From a virus: a DNA stretch of 32,920 nt. The DNA lies in the IMG/VR virus record IMGVR_UViG_3300009156_000064, positions 1 to 32,920 of that record; one strand, 5' to 3'. The notes under the pieces were generated by a model. The model had not been told where the DNA came from and did no database searches. It saw only the letters and a list, made by a program, of their open reading frames with translations. Below are positions 30,148 through 32,920 of this stretch, piece after piece; position 1 is the stretch's first letter; each line of letters begins with the position of its first letter. The position numbers and the translations under genes were made by a program.

Positions 30148-30950
30148 ACAATACAGCTTTACAACTTCGACAAACCGACGAGATGAGCCAGTGGGAGATG
30201 ATGCGCGAACAGGCGTCAGTACTCGTTAAGACCGGCTTCCTGCCGCAGTCCGTCAAGACGCCCGAACAGGCAATGGCCATCATTCTGACGGGCCGCGAAC
30301 TCGGCATTGGGACAATGGCCGCTCTGAATAACATCGCCGTCATTCAAGGCAAGCCGACCGTTCCGCCTCAATTGATGCTTGCCCTTATAAATCAGACAAA
30401 CGAGGTCGAGGATTTAAGTATTCAGGGCGGTCTCGACGGCGCGACCTGTACGATCAAGCGCAGAGGTCGGGCGCCTTACACCGCAACCTTCGGGCCGAAA
30501 GAGGCGCAAGCCATGGGGCTATCGGGTAAGGATAACTACAAGAAACAGCCAGCGACCATGTACAAGTGGCGCGCTGTCGCGGAGGCCTGCCGCTTCACGT
30601 TCTCCGATGTGACGCTTGGCTTATACACCCCCGACGAGATGGGGGCCGTCGTCGAGCCGGAGACAGGTGAGGTAATCGAGATGCCGCGTGACGACGAGCC
30701 GGTCGTTATCGTCAAACCCGAGCCGGAACCGGGACTTCAGCCGCCGATCAACACTGGCGCAGTCGTCTACCCGGCGCACGAACTGCCGCCCGCTTCCGAC
30801 ACTCCGAGCGTCACGGCGACTGAGTTTTGGAAATCGGTTCGGAAATGGAAGGTCCCCGAGAAGGAGTCGAGCGACTACGCGCAGGCGGCTATCGGGGGTG
30901 AAATCACTTGGGCCGAAGCTCTTAACACTCTCAGGGAGATGTACGGGTAA
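30144..30950 (+). CDS. RecT-like single-strand annealing protein
   Basis: The 268-residue product follows the phage RecT-like recombinase pattern. It has SQWEMMREQASVLVKTGFL, then TPEQAMAIILTGRELGIGTM (about 39-58), NNIAVIQGKPTVPPQLMLAL (62-81) and FGPKEAQAMGLSGKDNYKKQ. After these come PATMYKWRAVAEACRFTF and VTLGLYTPDEMG. The C-terminal ~90 residues are Pro/Glu-rich then end in a small helical domain. Such proteins anneal complementary single strands in recombination-dependent replication. A partner exonuclease of the RecE/YqaJ type is not seen in the window. It is co-translated with the gene before it. Confidence 0.75.
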   Translation: MNNTALQLRQTDEMSQWEMMREQASVLVKTGFLPQSVKTPEQAMAIILTGRELGIGTMAALNNIAVIQGKPTVPPQLMLALINQTNEVEDLSIQGGLDGATCTIKRRGRAPYTATFGPKEAQAMGLSGKDNYKKQPATMYKWRAVAEACRFTFSDVTLGLYTPDEMGAVVEPETGEVIEMPRDDEPVVIVKPEPEPGLQPPINTGAVVYPAHELPPASDTPSVTATEFWKSVRKWKVPEKESSDYAQAAIGGEITWAEALNTLREMYG

Positions 30951-30983
30951 GCGGACGCGACATAGAAGGGAGAGGATAAAACC

Positions 30984-31601
30984 ATGAAACTCACAATAAC
31001 CGAAGTATCACCTGAACAATTCAACGAACTCATAACCGAAGGGCGCGAGCCAGCCGTGGAGCCGGTGGCGGCGGAAGGCGGGGAGGCAAGAGAAGCCGAG
31101 ACATGGAACGACTTCTCGCAAATGTACAAACGTGCGAAAGAACGGGCCGACGAGATTGGACCCTGGATTGAGCGAATCACCGAACTTGAGGCGCAGTTGA
31201 AAGCATCAATGCAAAACGTTCAGCTCTCTATTGAGACCACCAACGAGGCTATGGAACGAGCGTTGAAAGCCGAAGCGCAGTTGACCTCCAAAGACGCCGC
31301 AATCGAGGAAGCGGTACGCCAGCGCGACGAGTGGGCGGGCTTGTGCAAGCAAGCCGAAGCGCGCGAGGCGGATTTGGCAGAGAGGCACAAAAAAGCGACT
31401 AGACTTGTAGCGAAATACAGGCCCATCCTTGAAGTCTACGCCAAAGAAGAGAACTGGTTTCGATGTGACAGCACGTCCGAGGGTGGCCCTAAAACAGATT
31501 TCTTGGTTTATAAAGACGGGCGCGATGTCAGCGGCTACGAATTCGCCCGCGCCGCCCTCAATCCCGACGCGCGGGAGGAGGGAGAAAAGCAAGATGGCTA
31601 A
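30984..31601 (+). CDS. Hypothetical coiled-coil early protein (205 aa)
   Basis: The product has an N-terminal part with TITEVSPEQFNELITEGRE, a long central coiled coil (~55-140, with ERITELEAQLKASMQ and AEAQLTSKDAAIEEAVRQRD), and a small C-terminal globular part (KYRPILEVYAKEENWFRCD, TDFLVYKDGRDVSGYEFAR). GAGAGG lies close upstream of ATG. The next gene overlaps its end by eight bases. It could tether or dimerise; no family seen. Confidence 0.6.
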   Translation: MKLTITEVSPEQFNELITEGREPAVEPVAAEGGEAREAETWNDFSQMYKRAKERADEIGPWIERITELEAQLKASMQNVQLSIETTNEAMERALKAEAQLTSKDAAIEEAVRQRDEWAGLCKQAEAREADLAERHKKATRLVAKYRPILEVYAKEENWFRCDSTSEGGPKTDFLVYKDGRDVSGYEFARAALNPDAREEGEKQDG

Positions 31602-31842
31602 TCTGAAATCGCCGGCAACTATCAAGCGCCACTTAAAACAATTGCGCAAGGAAGTTATCGAATCCAAAGACCCAATTGAGTCGCGAATTGCCTACGCGAT
31701 GGAATGCGCCGTCAGGTGGGCGACGGAAAGAACTGTCGGATGGCCGTCGCTGGCAGACATCGCGCGAATGGATGCTAAGACGCTACGCGATGCGCTCGCC
31801 CGCCAATCGGCGGTGCGCCAGGGCGAGGGAGGTGGGGAGTGA
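31594..31842 (+). CDS. Hypothetical helical protein (82 aa)
   Basis: The product reads ANLKSPATIKRHLKQLRKEV, then SRIAYAMECAVRWATERTVG and LADIARMDAKTLRDALARQS. ATG 31594 is chosen since GGGAG lies nine bases upstream; the longer frame overlaps the previous gene in a different frame. All-alpha, basic at the N-terminus, acidic Gly-rich at the end. Its stop overlaps the GTG start of the next gene. Function unknown. Confidence 0.55.
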   Translation: MANLKSPATIKRHLKQLRKEVIESKDPIESRIAYAMECAVRWATERTVGWPSLADIARMDAKTLRDALARQSAVRQGEGGGE

Positions 31843-31985
31843 GTGACAAGCAATGCGCCGAATGCAGTTACTACCGAGGCGACCATGCCTACTACTGTTC
31901 TCGTGTAACGATTGAGGAGTTGCGAAAACGGGTAATGTGGTCACTTGAACTCGAAAGACGGGAAACGAATTGTAACTACTGTTGA
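31839..31985 (+). CDS. Mini zinc-ribbon protein (48 aa)
   Basis: A short gene starting at GTG (overlap GTGA with the previous stop; GGAGG six bases upstream). The product reads CAECSYYRGDHAYYCSRVTI, then a charged helix (EELRKRVMWSLELERR), and ends NCNYC. Two CxxC pairs plus a single Cys fit one zinc site with the pairs at the two ends. It is too short to have a listed family here. Confidence 0.6.
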   Translation: MSDKQCAECSYYRGDHAYYCSRVTIEELRKRVMWSLELERRETNCNYC

Positions 31986-32002
31986 GTTAGAAATGGAGGA
32001 AT

Positions 32003-32269
32003 ATGACAGACAAAATAGAACCTGACACGCCAGGCCGCAAGGCTAGATTGATGGTTGAGCGCATGCAGTTGGCATTGGAGCGCCACCAGAGAAAAGAGGG
32101 CGAGTGTTACATTTTAGAATTTTGGTATTGTGGGAATTGTGGTGGGGATGACATTCGCGGAGAGTTGATACAACTCTACAAGGGCGCGCCTATAGGTGTC
32201 ACACCAGAATACGACCCAGACAATCCGCCAAAGGGGCCAGTTTCAACACCTGGAGCATTGAAAAATTAA
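32003..32269 (+). CDS. Hypothetical early protein with CxxC ribbon (88 aa)
   Basis: The product has an N-terminal basic helix (GRKARLMVERMQLALERHQR), then ECYILEFWYCGNCGGDDIRG with one CxxC and a lone Cys, and a Pro/Gly-rich end (PEYDPDNPPKGPVSTPG). GGAGG lies close to the ATG. No family recognised; may bind nucleic acid. Confidence 0.6.
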   Translation: MTDKIEPDTPGRKARLMVERMQLALERHQRKEGECYILEFWYCGNCGGDDIRGELIQLYKGAPIGVTPEYDPDNPPKGPVSTPGALKN

Positions 32270-32303
32270 CCACCCACGCATCCGGTCCGCCGAGGAGGGG
32301 ATA

Positions 32304-32648
32304 ATGACAAAGGCTCAGATGGAAAAGGAAATCGCCGACCTGAACGGGCGAATTTATGAACTGACGCATGAGCGTGATGGTCTTTCCGTTCGCGTCGCCA
32401 AACTGGTTGGGCAATCATGGGAGACGAAGCAGAGTAAGGAACAATCATACTGCGGCTGCTGTGGTAACGCGTGCGGCAAGGAAGGCATGGAATACCAAGC
32501 TGAAGCCCCGCATATCTGTGATATTTGCGGAAAGGAAGATTCTGTTAAGTGTCGAGTTATGCGCCGTTGTGAAAACTGTTTCGCGGCCACAGATGGCAGC
32601 AACAGCGGAACGAAGCCGGGCGAAAGGGCAAAAGAATGTAAGGAATAG
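32304..32648 (+). CDS. Coiled-coil plus zinc-ribbon early protein (114 aa)
   Basis: The product starts with a heptad-rich part (MEKEIADLNGRIYELTHERD) and then two Cys clusters: SYCGCCGNACG and ICDICGKEDSVKCRVMRRCENC. Eight to nine Cys would bind two zinc ions. GAGGAGGGG lies upstream of ATG. It could be a dimeric DNA- or protein-binding adaptor. Its stop is followed after five bases by the next gene. Confidence 0.6.
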   Translation: MTKAQMEKEIADLNGRIYELTHERDGLSVRVAKLVGQSWETKQSKEQSYCGCCGNACGKEGMEYQAEAPHICDICGKEDSVKCRVMRRCENCFAATDGSNSGTKPGERAKECKE

Positions 32649-32653
32649 CCGCC

Positions 32654-32767
32654 ATGACGCTACTTATCTATATCATCATTGCGCTGTTCTGCTTGTTGGT
32701 CATGGTTTGGGTTGGCTTTATTTTCGCCATATTCAAGACGTTGCGATTGTTGAATCGGAAGGAATAG
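32654..32767 (+). CDS. Small single-pass membrane protein (37 aa)
   Basis: A short gene reads MTLLIYIIIALFCLLVMVWV, then GFIFAIFKTLRLLNRKE. One membrane segment of about 25 residues with a basic end is obvious. AAGGA lies nine bases before ATG and overlaps the stop of the gene before. The same 14 bases (AAGGAATAGCCGCC) recur at its own end. Such miniproteins can disturb host membranes or block superinfection. Role inferred from topology. Confidence 0.55.
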   Translation: MTLLIYIIIALFCLLVMVWVGFIFAIFKTLRLLNRKE

Positions 32768-32775
32768 CCGCCGAA

Positions 32776-32822
32776 ATGAAAGAAGAAGTCACGCAAGATA
32801 TGATTGATTTTCACATCCTAGA
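32776..32822 (+). CDS. Start of an early gene, cut by poly-G
   Basis: ATG 32776, with AAGGA upstream, begins MKEEVTQDMIDFHILE and then runs into the poly-G tract. The frame stays open to the window end, but the sequence after 32822 is unreliable. Confidence 0.4.
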
Positions 32823-32841
32823 GGGGGGGGGGGGGGGGGGG
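32823..32841. other. Poly-G tract, likely sequencing artefact
   Basis: About 19 consecutive G, followed by G-rich low-complexity bases (AAGGAAAGGGCGGGG). Runs like this are the no-signal call of two-colour Illumina chemistry. The last ~100 bases should be treated as doubtful. Confidence 0.7.
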
Positions 32842-32920
32842 AAGGAAAGGGCGGGGTTTTTTGGGTGGGTGTTTCGATGTTTAATTTTGCGAAATGGCCA
32901 TTTTGAACGAGATTGTAGAA

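Noticed and set aside
1-32920. tRNA, rRNA or insertion sequence
   Set aside because: No cloverleaf-like sequence, rRNA stretch, transposase or terminal inverted-repeat pair was recognised on either strand by reading; a dedicated scan could still find a tRNA.

Overview
The window reads as most of the genome of a temperate, short-tailed (podovirus-like) tailed phage, probably from a metagenome assembly. It carries a tyrosine integrase with an excisionase-like protein and a complete head-packaging set: small and large terminase, P22-type portal, scaffold, HK97-fold major capsid and decoration-like protein. The tail side has an adaptor, a P22 gp10-like nozzle, fibres and large ejection-type proteins. 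No tape measure, sheath or tail tube is visible, which argues for a short tail. GC is fairly high, genes start behind strong GGAGG-type Shine-Dalgarno sites, and stop/start overlaps (ATGA, GTGA, TAATG) are frequent. The host cannot be told from the sequence; no tRNA, rRNA or bacterial flank is recognised.

Layout. 1-22345 (minus strand) is the late operon read right to left: HTH regulator, TerS, a small conserved protein, TerL, portal, a probable cyclic-nucleotide sponge (Acb2/Tad1 family), small proteins, scaffold, capsid, decoration protein, a three-domain methyltransferase-FkbM-glycosyltransferase, head-tail proteins, nozzle, two paralogous fibres, a lectin-like protein and three internal/ejection proteins. 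It ends at a hairpin terminator (545-578), beyond which lies a spanin/holin-like membrane protein. A promoter with an operator-like palindrome and an intrinsic terminator (22354-22431) separate this operon from the replication module. A second strong promoter (16259-16287) sits in front of the scaffold and capsid genes.

22467-26346 (minus strand) is the replication module: small helical and zinc proteins, a small PD-(D/E)XK nuclease, and a DnaB-N/RecA-type replication ATPase whose last ~85 codons hold four copies of a 12-bp-arm palindrome, an iteron-like candidate origin. 26347-28858 is the integration module: a regulatory or att-like intergenic region, the integrase, an unknown protein, and a GIY-YIG domain and HTH domain in adjacent frames. 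An AT-rich divergent promoter region (28859-29042) separates it from the rightward early operon (29043 to the right edge), which has a SWIM zinc-finger protein, a RecT-like annealing protein and many small Cys-rich, acidic or membrane proteins of the kind often involved in host takeover or counter-defence.

The right end contains a long poly-G tract that looks like a two-colour Illumina artefact, and the first 148 bases hold the end of a plus-strand ORF. The window is therefore probably a circularly permuted genome cut inside the early operon, with a gap there. No endolysin, CI-type repressor or DNA polymerase was recognised; some may lie in the gap.
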